Part shown: in pieces, positions 54,467 to 63,228 of the stretch | Position numbering within the stretch: position 1 is the first letter of the stretch | How the letters are laid out: each line of letters starts with the position of its first letter | Assembly: GCF_001598215.1 (NCBI RefSeq) | Contig: NZ_BCXJ01000002.1 | Location: forward strand, 186,001 to 250,000 | Direction of reading: 5' to 3' | Source: Shouchella clausii | Lineage (GTDB): Bacteria > Bacillota > Bacilli > Bacillales > Bacillaceae_D | Length of the DNA stretch: 64,000 nt | Made by a program: the position numbers and the translations under genes | The notes under the pieces: generated by a model | Database searches by the model: none | What the model was told of the DNA's origin: nothing | The model's input: the letters and a program-made list of their open reading frames with translations, nothing else

Positions 54467-56328
54467 ATTCGCTCGCCTTCCATATTGTTGTTAGTTGGAT
54501 TCGCTACCGCCCGGCAATGATTGGCAAGCGCTGCAGTTAACTCATAACGTAAAAACGGTGTTACTAAATACAAGCCATTAAAATAAGTACTAGCTGCTTC
54601 GGCCAGCTCCATCGCGATAAACAAGCCCTCTTGCTCGGCTTTTTCTTTGTCGTTTCCACATGCGGCCATCCGTGCTCTTGTCTCATCGCTCAGTGTCATT
54701 CCTGGCACTTCATTATGAAGAAACTCCGCATTGCGGCTGCTTGTTAACGGCATAATGCCAACGAAAATTGGCACAGGCAAGTGCTTCGTTGCTTTATACA
54801 ATTCTTCAAATTGCTTTTCATCAAAAATGGGCTGCGTCAGAAAATAATCTGCGCCAGCTTCGATTTTCTTTTCTAGACGCCGTACTGCTTTGTCAAGATG
54901 CTTAACATGGGGATTAAACGCTGCCGCGGTCGAAAAAGATGTTCTACTGCCAAGGGAGTTTCCAGAGAATGAAATCCCTTCATTCATTTGCTTAATTAAA
55001 GGCAACAATTTTAACGAAGATACATCATATACGGAGGTCGCTCCAGGAAAATCACCAATCTTGCTTGGGTCTCCAGTGATCACAAGCAAATCATGAAGCT
55101 CCGCTAGATGCAACCCCATTAAGTGTGATTGCATGCCAATCAAGTTACGGTCACGGCATGTTAAGTGGACAAGGCTACGTAACCCTAGCTGTTCCCTTAC
55201 TAACATCGCCAACGTTTGGTTGTCAATACGAGGGTTGGCAAGAGAATTGTCGGCAAGCGTTAACGCATCTACCCCTGCCTCTTTTAACGCTTTGGCTCCT
55301 TCCATAAATTTCGTAATCGTTAATTTTTTCGGCGGATCAAGTTCAACAATTATCGTTTGTTTGCGCCTTGCCAATAGGTCCAACGGCTCATTGAGCCGCT
55401 CTCCTCTTCCTGGTGCTTCCTCCTGAAGTTGGCTTGGCCGTCTGACAACGAGCGAGCGCGTTTTCGGCTTGTTCATTTCGACAGCTTTGGCGATCGCAGC
55501 GATATGTCCTGGCGTTGTGCCGCAGCAGCCGCCAATCAAATGGACGCCTTGTTCAATAAACGCCCCTGTCATTTCATAAAAGTAATCGGTATTGGAAGCA
55601 TAAACAAAGCGTCCGTCCCGGTAACCTGGCAAACTGGCATTCGGATAGCAAGCAAGTGGGAAAGCTGACGATAATTCAAGCTGTTCCAAAGAGCGGAGCA
55701 TATGATAAGGACCCATGCGGCAATTGATTCCTAAAACGTCTGCTCCTAATTGATGGAGTCGCTCGAGCGCATCACCGAGGGGAATGCCGCCATTTAAGAC
55801 GCCGATATCGCCCATCGACACGTTCATAATAATCGCTTTGTCTGTAAGCCGCCTTGCCAGCGCTACTGCTTCTTTTGCCTCTTCAAAATCATAAAACGTT
55901 TCAAACAATAACCCGTCAACGCCTGCTTCTAAGAGGGCTGTTATTTGTTCAAGTAAAGCAGCTGTAATCGCCTTGTTTTCCGTATCTTCATGGAGAAACC
56001 CGCGAATCCCGCCGATCGTGCCAACTAATGCAAGCTGTTCATCGTTGCCAATCGCTTTTTTGGCAATGCTGACGGCGGCGCTGTTGATTTCTTCAACATG
56101 TTCGTTCAATCCATATTTTTCAAGTTTGACGGCATTTGCTGCATACGTATTGGTTTGCAGCAGTTTCGCACCTGCCTCAATATACGATCGATGCACATTG
56201 TAAACGGCGTCAGGCTGGGAAAGGTTTAATTCTTCGTAACATAAATCAAAACCTTGCTCGTATAAAAGCGTGCCCATTGCCCCGTCTCCAACGATTAAGC
56301 TCGTTTTCAACTTGTCGCGAAGTTCCAT
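54463..56328 (-). CDS. yitJ: Bifunctional homocysteine methyltransferase / methylenetetrahydrofolate reductase
   Basis: A 621-aa fusion. The N-terminal half (1-290) is a homocysteine S-methyltransferase domain with GDGAMGTLLYEQG and the zinc cysteines in IGGCCGTTPGHI near residue 268. The C-terminal half (about 330-600) is a MetF-type flavin enzyme with IVELDPPKK and LTCRDRNLIGMQS (about 390). It makes the methyl-THF that MetH uses. Genes overlap, so supply and use are coupled. Confidence 0.94.
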   Translation of the reverse strand: MELRDKLKTSLIVGDGAMGTLLYEQGFDLCYEELNLSQPDAVYNVHRSYIEAGAKLLQTNTYAANAVKLEKYGLNEHVEEINSAAVSIAKKAIGNDEQLALVGTIGGIRGFLHEDTENKAITAALLEQITALLEAGVDGLLFETFYDFEEAKEAVALARRLTDKAIIMNVSMGDIGVLNGGIPLGDALERLHQLGADVLGINCRMGPYHMLRSLEQLELSSAFPLACYPNASLPGYRDGRFVYASNTDYFYEMTGAFIEQGVHLIGGCCGTTPGHIAAIAKAVEMNKPKTRSLVVRRPSQLQEEAPGRGERLNEPLDLLARRKQTIIVELDPPKKLTITKFMEGAKALKEAGVDALTLADNSLANPRIDNQTLAMLVREQLGLRSLVHLTCRDRNLIGMQSHLMGLHLAELHDLLVITGDPSKIGDFPGATSVYDVSSLKLLPLIKQMNEGISFSGNSLGSRTSFSTAAAFNPHVKHLDKAVRRLEKKIEAGADYFLTQPIFDEKQFEELYKATKHLPVPIFVGIMPLTSSRNAEFLHNEVPGMTLSDETRARMAACGNDKEKAEQEGLFIAMELAEAASTYFNGLYLVTPFLRYELTAALANHCRAVANPTNNNMEGERI

Positions 56329-56339
56329 CGCATTCCCTC

Positions 56340-57446
56340 CTAGGATTTTTTAGCGGCCGCAATCGCTTGCAGCAAATCGGCTACAATGTCTTCTCCGTTT
56401 TCAATGCCGACTGAGAAACGGAGAAGACAGTTATCGACTCCATTGGCAAGTCTGATCTCTTCTGGAATATCGGCGTGCGTTTGTGTTGCTGGATAGGTCA
56501 TTAAGCTTTCGACGCCACCGAGGCTTTCCGCAAACGATATTAATTGTAAATGTTTTAGCAGCGGATTGACCCAAGCTTCGTTTTGAACCCGAAACGACAG
56601 CATTCCGCCTCTTCCAGGATAAAGCACGTCTGTAATGCCCTCTGTTTGCTCCAGTGCATGCACCACTTTTTTAGCGTTTTCTTCATGCTTGGCCATCCGC
56701 AATGCCAATGTCTTCATTCCCCGGATAAGCAACCAAGAATCAAATGCGCCTAAAATGCCGCCAGCACCATTATGATAATAAGCGAGCCGTTCACAAAGAT
56801 CGGCTCCTTTCGCAACGATAAGCCCGGCAACGACATCGTTATGGCCTCCTAAGTACTTTGTCGCCGAATGAATGACGATGTCTGCTCCTTCCGTTAGTGG
56901 CTTCTGCAAGAGCGGCGTATAAAATGTGTTATCGACAATGAGCAGCAAATCATGCTTTTTAGCGAGAGCAGCAAGCGCTGGTATCGAGGCTTCCTGCATG
57001 AGTGGGTTTGTCGGCGTCTCGATAAAAATGGCCTTCACATTAGAGTGAATGGCTTGTTCGACTTCTTGCAAATTCCGTGGATCCACATATGTAAAGGACA
57101 CTCCCCATCTTGTCCAGCCTCCTTCAAACAGACGGTACGTACCGCCATATAAATCTTTTGAACAAATGATCGCATCGCCTTGGGCAAACAACGAAAGCAC
57201 AATTTGAACTGCAGCCATTCCAGAGCTAGTCGCAAATCCGTGCTCGCCGTCTTCCAATTCAGCAATCGCTTTTTCTAGCACTTCCCTTGTCGGATTGCCT
57301 GTACGGGCATAATCATACCCTGTCGATTCGCCAATGCCCGGATGGCGATATGCTGTTGAAAAATAGACGGGCGTGTTTACTGCGCCAGTATGGTCATCGC
57401 GGCGATTGCCAATTTGCGCTAAAATTGTTTCAGCTCGTTTTCCCAT
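56340..57446 (-). CDS. metI: Cystathionine gamma-synthase / O-acetylhomoserine thiolyase
   Basis: PLP enzyme that joins acyl-homoserine with cysteine (or sulfide). The 368-aa protein has TSSGMAAVQ near residue 75, the PLP lysine in HSATKYLGGHNDVVAG near 190 and TPTNPLMQ near 140. It belongs to the MetI type, not MetC, by its place at the head of a methionine operon; the choice of substrate is inferred. ATG 57446 follows GGGGGGAACAGAGA. Confidence 0.9.
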   Translation of the reverse strand: MGKRAETILAQIGNRRDDHTGAVNTPVYFSTAYRHPGIGESTGYDYARTGNPTREVLEKAIAELEDGEHGFATSSGMAAVQIVLSLFAQGDAIICSKDLYGGTYRLFEGGWTRWGVSFTYVDPRNLQEVEQAIHSNVKAIFIETPTNPLMQEASIPALAALAKKHDLLLIVDNTFYTPLLQKPLTEGADIVIHSATKYLGGHNDVVAGLIVAKGADLCERLAYYHNGAGGILGAFDSWLLIRGMKTLALRMAKHEENAKKVVHALEQTEGITDVLYPGRGGMLSFRVQNEAWVNPLLKHLQLISFAESLGGVESLMTYPATQTHADIPEEIRLANGVDNCLLRFSVGIENGEDIVADLLQAIAAAKKS

Positions 57447-57480
57447 TCTCTGTTCCCCCCAAAGTGTACTTTTGCAAAAC

Positions 57481-57630
57481 AAAAAACCCTTCTCCAAGAT
57501 TAGAAGAAGGGGGTGCTTACGTGCATGCTTCTCTTATCTTGCAGATAAACTGCTGGATTTAGCACCTGACCATTGCTGGCTGGTTGCTGAAGCTTCATTG
57601 GGCCATTCCCTCCACTTCTCTTGATAAGAA
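57481..57630 (-). promoter_or_regulatory. SAM-I riboswitch (S-box) with terminator
   Basis: The minus strand from 57630 shows the S-box core: CTTATCAAGAGAAGTGGAGG, GCTTCAGCAACC, ATGGTCAGGTGCTAAATCC and GATAAGAGAAGC (57527-57538). The P1 arms face each other. A terminator (CCCTTCTT with AGAAGGG, 57487-57513) and T-run follow. Binding of SAM should favour the terminator and switch off metI-yitJ-metH. It lies 35 nt before metI. Confidence 0.94.
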
Positions 57631-57652
57631 CCTATTCAATTGTTGAAACCCA

Positions 57653-57680
57653 TTTATAAGTTTCTTCCACTTTACCGCAA
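57653..57680 (-). promoter_or_regulatory. metI: Promoter of the methionine operon
   Basis: On the minus strand TTGCGG (57675-57680) and TATAAA (57653-57658), spaced 16 bp, stand about 23 nt before the riboswitch core. Confidence 0.55.
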
Positions 57681-57737
57681 CTTTCACGCAAGTGCAACCA
57701 TTATTTCATGCCACTCCATCCATCGTTTATAAAGCGT

Positions 57738-57765
57738 AAAAAAATCGCCACAATTTATGGCGATT
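57738..57765 (-). terminator. Terminator overlapping the small zinc-ribbon stop
   Basis: AATCGCCA (57743-57750) pairs with TGGCGATT (57758-57765) and is followed by TTTTTTTACG on the minus strand. The stop codon of the small gene is inside the stem. Confidence 0.75.
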
Positions 57766-57928
57766 ATTCCGGGTTTGCTTCAACAATCAATTGATCTTCA
57801 TTTCCGCAGACGCACTGTTTAAACCCGGTCTCGTATTCACCTTGTTCATTGCGCTTGCCCCGCAAAATGTATTTTTCCCCACATACAGGGCAGCGAATGA
57901 CGATGCGATAGCGGTTTGCTGTTGTCAT
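57764..57928 (-). CDS. Small zinc-ribbon protein, 54 aa
   Basis: A 54-codon gene with a strong AAGGGGGATTC ribosome-binding site before ATG 57928. The protein holds CPVCGEKY near residue 13 and CVCGNED near 39, a CxxC and CxC pair that may bind one zinc. The central region is charged (RGKRNEQGEYETG). I do not recognise a named family. A terminator overlaps its stop. It lies downstream of prsW and may share its message through repeat copy 5. Confidence 0.78.
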   Translation of the reverse strand: MTTANRYRIVIRCPVCGEKYILRGKRNEQGEYETGFKQCVCGNEDQLIVEANPE

Positions 57929-57979
57929 GATTGAATCCCCCTTCTTATTAAATGTTCGCTTAAACAGTAAAACGGCAAC

Positions 57980-58105
57980 AGACTGTAGGCAAACGCTCGC
58001 ATACGTCGTCGTTTGCCTCGGTCATATGCTCATGACCCCCCGTTCTATTCGCATCTTCCCTCGCATGCACTCCTCGTCTGACAAGCGTTTTCTATCGGTC
58101 TGAGT
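57980..58105. repeat. Dispersed 3'-end repeat, copy 5 (full length, 126 bp)
   Basis: Same limits as copy 1, about 94% identical by eye, starting AGACTGTAGGCAAACGCT and ending TATCGGTCTGAGT. On both sides lies TTAAACAG-AAAACGG (57960-57975 and 58109-58124), 16 bp with one mismatch. The right-hand member contains the last codons and stop of prsW. Confidence 0.85.
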
Positions 58106-58108
58106 GAT

Positions 58109-58756
58109 TTAAACAGGAAAACGGCTTGCTTTTTTCAGCTTCCATATAGCGAGAAGCCAAAGAACGACCATAAATGGAATCATGGCATAAAGTACATAAT
58201 GGCCAAAGCTTGATAAAATAAAGTCATACCCGCCATGCAACACGATTGGCAGAATGGCCCCAAGGAGTAAAAACAGCTTTTTATGGTCTTCTTTGTACTT
58301 CGCTTGTCCAATGTAATAGCCCATGACAATCCCGTAAACAGCATGTGCCGTTGTTGGCAAAACTGTTCGGGGGATCGCTGCCTCTAAACCATAAGCGATC
58401 ATGTATAAGCCATTTTCAACTGTAGCAAAGCCTAGGGAGACGGAAACGCCAAACAAAATGCCATCCCCTGGGCGCTGAAGCTGTCCATGTTGGTAGGCAA
58501 ATACAAACAACATGAGCCATTTTAACCCTTCTTCCAGAAACCCGTAAAGCAAAAACGCTTTAGCGGCTGGATGGGGAAAGACATTTTCTTCAGTAAAGGC
58601 AAATTGGATGACCAAAATCGGCACGACAAGCAGTGCGCCGATAATGAAAATCCGGAGAACGAGAAACATTTTTGCTTTGCTGTATACATCGCGCAAATAG
58701 ACATATGAAAACAATGCCATGGCCGGAGCCATTGCAGCTAGAACAAGGGATACCAT
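58109..58756 (-). CDS. prsW: Intramembrane protease PrsW
   Basis: Site-1 type membrane protease that in B. subtilis cuts the anti-sigma factor RsiW. The 215-aa protein has about seven to eight membrane segments. The paired glutamates lie in GFLEEGLKW near residue 75, with FATVENGLY near 111 and a His in TTAHAVYGIV near 137 and LHGGYDF near 174. Located near sleB-ypeB and ypdA as in B. subtilis. Confidence 0.92.
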   Translation of the reverse strand: MVSLVLAAMAPAMALFSYVYLRDVYSKAKMFLVLRIFIIGALLVVPILVIQFAFTEENVFPHPAAKAFLLYGFLEEGLKWLMLFVFAYQHGQLQRPGDGILFGVSVSLGFATVENGLYMIAYGLEAAIPRTVLPTTAHAVYGIVMGYYIGQAKYKEDHKKLFLLLGAILPIVLHGGYDFILSSFGHYVLYAMIPFMVVLWLLAIWKLKKASRFPV

Positions 58757-58844
58757 GGCTGACCGCCTACTCTCTTTGGTTCGCTAATATAACCTTCCTT
58801 ATTTTTCTAGTATAAAACCGACTTGTTTCGATCAGCAAGCGCCA

Positions 58845-59804
58845 TCACTTAAACCCAGTAGCTAGTTCTTTGTTCGCCGCCAGCATGACCATTGCTTTTA
58901 TCCGTGCTTTCTTGCTGTCATAATCCGAACCGAGAATAACGCCCATTTGTTCGAGTTGGTGGGCACTTCCTTTGTAGTCATACGTTGGATATACTTTCCC
59001 TTCTTCTGAGGCTGTTGTCACAATGATTGGCTTCTTGTTAGCAACCGCTCTTTCTAACGTAGCTACTAGGTTTGGAGGGACTTGGCCGCGGCCAACGCCT
59101 TCAACGACCATCCCGTCGCATACAGCAATCATTCCTTCCAGCATGTCTGCGCTCATGCCTAAATAAACTTTGGCAATGCCAATTTGTTTAAGAGAGGAAT
59201 CGCCAATTTCATAAAACTCCCGGCGAACAGGCTTTTGATACGTAAAAATCACATCATTGTCTATAATTCCTAAATAACCGAAACCAAAGGCATTGAATCC
59301 TTGCAAATTAGAGGCATGCTCTTTTTTAACATAACGGGCTGCAAAAATCCGCTCGTTAAAAACAACGACACAGCCAGTGTTCTTTAAATCAGGCTCACAA
59401 GCAGCATAAATGGCATGACGCAAATTAATAAACGCATCACTGCCTGTTTGCTCTGGGCCCCGTTGAGAACCTGTGACGATAATGGGACGCTCGTCTTTGT
59501 TCGTTAAATCTAAAAAATAAGCCGTTTCTTCAAGCGTATCCGTGCCATGTGTAACAACGATGCCGTTAATCGTCTCATCTTCAAAGGCACGCTCTACTTC
59601 GCGCTTTAACAACAGCCAATCGGCGAGTGTAATATGAACGCTTGGCTTTTGCAATACAGAGCGCACACTTACACGGATGTCTTCCGGCAAACCACATAGC
59701 TTTGCCAACTCTTCTCCAGAAAGTTCACCTGCAACCAATTTGCCGCTTTCGCTTGTGGTGCTTGCAATCGTGCCTCCAGTTGTCAGCAACATCACATGGC
59801 GCAT
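58845..59804 (-). CDS. ansA: L-asparaginase
   Basis: Hydrolyses asparagine to aspartate and ammonia. The 319-aa protein has the catalytic Thr in TTGGTIAST near residue 9 and the second motif THGTDTLEETAYFLDLT near 86; GSQRGPEQTGSDA follows. No signal peptide, so cytoplasmic type I. The ATG at 59804 fits a GGAG site; it starts 5 bases after ypdA ends. Confidence 0.93.
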   Translation of the reverse strand: MRHVMLLTTGGTIASTTSESGKLVAGELSGEELAKLCGLPEDIRVSVRSVLQKPSVHITLADWLLLKREVERAFEDETINGIVVTHGTDTLEETAYFLDLTNKDERPIIVTGSQRGPEQTGSDAFINLRHAIYAACEPDLKNTGCVVVFNERIFAARYVKKEHASNLQGFNAFGFGYLGIIDNDVIFTYQKPVRREFYEIGDSSLKQIGIAKVYLGMSADMLEGMIAVCDGMVVEGVGRGQVPPNLVATLERAVANKKPIIVTTASEEGKVYPTYDYKGSAHQLEQMGVILGSDYDSKKARIKAMVMLAANKELATGFK

Positions 59805-59809
59805 ATTCA

Positions 59810-60778
59810 TCACTCCATTTCGATCCTGCGTGCAATTGCTTGTGCAATCAAAGGGCCGTGCAGGCGACCATTTTCAATAAAAATTTCATTAGCATTGTTT
59901 CCAGCAGCAATGACGCCAGCGATAAAAATGCCTTCCACATTTGTTTCCATTGTTTGCTCGTCATATACAGGCCGTCCTGTCGCTTCATCGACATGTACAC
60001 CAAGACTGCGAATAAAGGAGTGATCGGGATGATAGCCGGTCATCGCAAACACAAACTGCGCTTTAGCCTTGTGCTCTTGTTTCCCTATCCGGTAGTGTAC
60101 GTGGCTATCCGTAATCTCATGCACATCAGCATGAAAGACCATTTTGATCTTTTCATTACGTACAAGGGACACGAGCTCTGGCAAAATCCACGGCTTTACG
60201 CTTGCCGAATAATCACTGCCCCGATAAAGAATAGTGACACGGGCACCAGCTTTTTCTAACTCAAGCGCTGCGTCAACAGCCGAATTTTTGCCGCCAATGA
60301 CAACTACATCATGATCGAAATAAGGATGGGCTTCTTTAAAATAGTGCATCACATGGCTTGCTTCTTCACCTGGTATTCCCATCATATTGGGAGAATCGTA
60401 ATAACCTGTGGCAACAATCACATGCTTCGCTTCAAGTTTTCCTTTTGTCGTCGTCAGTTCAAATGAACGATCCGCCCGTTTTGCTACATGGAGCACTTTT
60501 TCAAACGCACGAATGTGGAGCCTTTTTAATTTTGCTACATTCCGATAATAGACAAGCGCCTGGTTCCTCCTGGGTTTGCGGTCCTCCACAACGAAAGGGA
60601 CACCGCCTATTTCTAAGCGTTCGCTTGTACTGAAAAAGGTTTGGTGCGTTGGATAGCGGTAAATCGAGTGGACTATGTTCTCTTTTTCCACAACAACAGC
60701 AGACAACCCCTTTTCTTGACATGCAATTGCCGCAGCAAGGCCGCAAGGGCCGCCGCCAATAATGACTGCATCTACCAC
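59810..60778 (-). CDS. ypdA: Bacillithiol disulfide reductase YpdA
   Basis: FAD/NADPH enzyme reported to reduce bacillithiol disulfide. The 322-aa protein begins DAVIIGGGPCGLAAAIACQEKG, where the Cys beside the FAD motif is conserved in YpdA, and has HQTFFSTSERLEIGGVPFV near residue 48 and VVVIGGKNSAVDAALE near 150. Start set to GTG 60778 after GAGGTGAGGA, which matches the family. Neighbours gudB and ansA. The bacillithiol synthesis genes are elsewhere. Confidence 0.92.
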   Translation of the reverse strand: MVDAVIIGGGPCGLAAAIACQEKGLSAVVVEKENIVHSIYRYPTHQTFFSTSERLEIGGVPFVVEDRKPRRNQALVYYRNVAKLKRLHIRAFEKVLHVAKRADRSFELTTTKGKLEAKHVIVATGYYDSPNMMGIPGEEASHVMHYFKEAHPYFDHDVVVIGGKNSAVDAALELEKAGARVTILYRGSDYSASVKPWILPELVSLVRNEKIKMVFHADVHEITDSHVHYRIGKQEHKAKAQFVFAMTGYHPDHSFIRSLGVHVDEATGRPVYDEQTMETNVEGIFIAGVIAAGNNANEIFIENGRLHGPLIAQAIARRIEME

Positions 60779-60867
60779 ATTCCTCACCTCATCAAAACAT
60801 TCAAAACCCTTGTCCTCAAAGGCAACTTTGGACAAGGGCACTTATTTTCTCATCATAGTATAGCAGA

Positions 60868-62124
60868 TCAAACCCATCCACGGAACCGAGAAGCTTCGGC
60901 CATACGTCTAACACCGACCATATAGGCAGCGAGGCGCATGTCAACTTTACGGCGTAAAGCAAGGTTGTAAATATTGTTAAACGCTTCCGTTAGCACTGTC
61001 CGCAACCGTCCTTCGACTTCCTCGTCCGTCCAGTAGTAGCCTTGGTTGTTTTGCACCCATTCAAAATAAGAGACCGTCACGCCCCCAGCACTTGCCAAGA
61101 CATCGGGTACGAGTAAGATTCCCCGTTCTGCAAGAATCTGTGTTGCCTCAAGTGTAGTCGGGCCGTTAGCTGCTTCGACGACAATCGCTGCTTTTAACTT
61201 GCCAGCATTGTGTGATGTAATTTGGTTTTCGATTGCTGCCGGAACCAAAATATCACATTCTTTTTCTAACAGCTCCTCATTTGTAATGGTATCTTTAAAT
61301 AAATTTGTTACTGTCCCGAAACTATCGCGGCGATCAAGCAAATAATCAATATCTAAACCTTCTTCTGCGTAAAGGGCGCCATATGCATCGGCAATTCCCA
61401 CTACTAGTGCCCCTGCATCGGCCATAAACTTTGCCAAAAAGCTCCCTGCATTGCCAAACCCTTGAATGATGACGCGTGCTCCTTCAAGGTCAATTCCTTT
61501 CTTTTTCGCCGCTTCCATAATGCAAATCGTCACACCTTTTGCAGTCGCAGCTTCTCGGCCGTGTGACCCTCCGAGCACAAGCGGCTTCCCAGTAATAAAA
61601 TTGGGTGAGTCGAATTCTCGAATTCGGCTATATTCATCAAGCATCCACGCCATAATTTGCGAGTTGGTAAACACATCTGGAGCGGGAATGTCTTTCGTCG
61701 GGCCAACAATTTGGCTAATCGCACGTACATAGCCACGACTTAGACGCTCCACTTCCCTAAACGACATCTGCCTTGGGTCGCAAACAATGCCTCCTTTTCC
61801 GCCACCGTATGGCAAGTTGACAATGCCTGCTTTTAAACTCATCCAAATCGACAGCGCCTTGACTTCTTTTTCACTGACATCTGGATGAAACCGTACGCCT
61901 CCTTTTGTCGGACCAACAGCGTCATTATGTTGGGCACGGTAGCCGGTAAAAATTTTCGTTGATCCATCATCCATTCTCACAGGAATGCGAACGGTCAACA
62001 TTCGTACCGGCTCTTTAAGTAGCTCATACATTTCATCTGGATAGCCTAGTTTTTTTAGCGCCTTATGTATAATGGACTGAGTCGCTACAAGAACATCTAA
62101 TTTATCCTCTTGGTTTTCGTCCAT
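60868..62124 (-). CDS. gudB: Glutamate dehydrogenase
   Basis: Oxidises glutamate to 2-oxoglutarate and ammonia with NAD. The 418-aa protein has the catalytic Lys region NLPYGGGKGGIVCDP near residue 105, PAPDVFTNSQIMAWM near 145 and the nucleotide fold VIIQGFGNAGSFLAKF near 215. The in-frame VKA duplication that inactivates gudB in laboratory B. subtilis is not present (EKEVKALSIWM), so it is predicted active. ATG 62124 follows AGAGGTGG. Confidence 0.94.
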   Translation of the reverse strand: MDENQEDKLDVLVATQSIIHKALKKLGYPDEMYELLKEPVRMLTVRIPVRMDDGSTKIFTGYRAQHNDAVGPTKGGVRFHPDVSEKEVKALSIWMSLKAGIVNLPYGGGKGGIVCDPRQMSFREVERLSRGYVRAISQIVGPTKDIPAPDVFTNSQIMAWMLDEYSRIREFDSPNFITGKPLVLGGSHGREAATAKGVTICIMEAAKKKGIDLEGARVIIQGFGNAGSFLAKFMADAGALVVGIADAYGALYAEEGLDIDYLLDRRDSFGTVTNLFKDTITNEELLEKECDILVPAAIENQITSHNAGKLKAAIVVEAANGPTTLEATQILAERGILLVPDVLASAGGVTVSYFEWVQNNQGYYWTDEEVEGRLRTVLTEAFNNIYNLALRRKVDMRLAAYMVGVRRMAEASRFRGWV

Positions 62125-62211
62125 CTTTTCCACCTCTTCGGAAGTCAGCTGCTCACATCTTTATCTTAATGAAATGCTCACATAATTGCCATCCTTTTTT
62201 CTAAAAACCCA

Positions 62212-63228
62212 TTAGTCTGTTGCAACAAGTTCCATTCCTTCAATCAATTCCACTGCCTGTTGTTTTTGCCAATCCCTCATTGTGAACAGTTCATAAAAAA
62301 GTCCGTCTTCCGTCCAATTTGCATAATGACTTGACGGTTCCCAACTAAAATTGACCTCCATGCCACGAACGGTCTCCGTCTCACTTTCGCCAATCCATTC
62401 CAACCCGTAGCTTTTGGAGATGGTCAGTTCAATTTCCTTGCCGTCACTATCGAGATACAACGCAACAACAGAAGCATCCTCACTGCCGCCGTCATACAGC
62501 TCAATGTTTTCCAGCTTTAAACCGTTTAACTCGTTTGGCAAGCGCAGTGATTTGTCAAATGCGTCAGCCAATTCGTTTTTCTCTATTTGGACAGGTGCCT
62601 CTTCACTTACTAAAACAAATCCATCTTCCTCCACATCAAACCAACCTTCAGGAAAGTCAGGCTTAAAGCGAACCTCGACCGCTTCCCCTGCCACGACTTG
62701 ATCAGAGTACGTATAAACGGTCTTTAGTTGGAGGTACGTTTTTTTGTCGACCCATAACTCAGCTTCCTTTATGTGGTCAGTCTCAGAATAAAAATGGAGT
62801 TTAAACACATTACGTTTTAAAAAGCGCTCGTCTTCAACGACTTCAATCTCATGGTTTTTCAGCAAATAGCTCACTTCATCAAGCAATGCTTCTTTTGGGG
62901 TAAGCGGGTTCGTCGCTGCCTCTACATTTGCTTCGTAAATCATTTTTGTTTCATAGTCTTTTTCATAAATATTGCCATCAACATATAAAGAAGTGGACAA
63001 CAACTGCCCGTCTTTGGCAAAATCGACCCGTTGTGTTTGCTCGTCTTTTGCATAGACTGACTCGCTGTAGCCATCATCAAATTCTTTAATAATCGTATAA
63101 GGAACAAACTTTTCTTCTCTTGCAAGGGCCTGCTCTAGCACATCTTCAGCATTGATTGTCATGAAGCTGCACCCACCTGTAAACAACAACCCTGTAATTG
63201 CCGCTAAAAATAGCGGTTGCCGTTTCAT
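62212..63228 (-). CDS. Lipoprotein, LolA-like fold candidate
   Basis: A 338-aa predicted lipoprotein with signal MKRQPLFLAAITGLLFTGGC (lipobox Cys at residue 20). It has a repeated beta-strand pattern reminiscent of LolA/LppX-type proteins (e.g. AELWVDKKTYLQLKTVYTYS near 155) and a C-terminal GMEVNFSWEPSSHYANW with a DUF4367-like look. Function unknown. Its ATG overlaps the stop of a sensor kinase gene by 4 nt, so it is coexpressed with a two-component system and may act in its sensing. Confidence 0.75.
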   Translation of the reverse strand: MKRQPLFLAAITGLLFTGGCSFMTINAEDVLEQALAREEKFVPYTIIKEFDDGYSESVYAKDEQTQRVDFAKDGQLLSTSLYVDGNIYEKDYETKMIYEANVEAATNPLTPKEALLDEVSYLLKNHEIEVVEDERFLKRNVFKLHFYSETDHIKEAELWVDKKTYLQLKTVYTYSDQVVAGEAVEVRFKPDFPEGWFDVEEDGFVLVSEEAPVQIEKNELADAFDKSLRLPNELNGLKLENIELYDGGSEDASVVALYLDSDGKEIELTISKSYGLEWIGESETETVRGMEVNFSWEPSSHYANWTEDGLFYELFTMRDWQKQQAVELIEGMELVATD

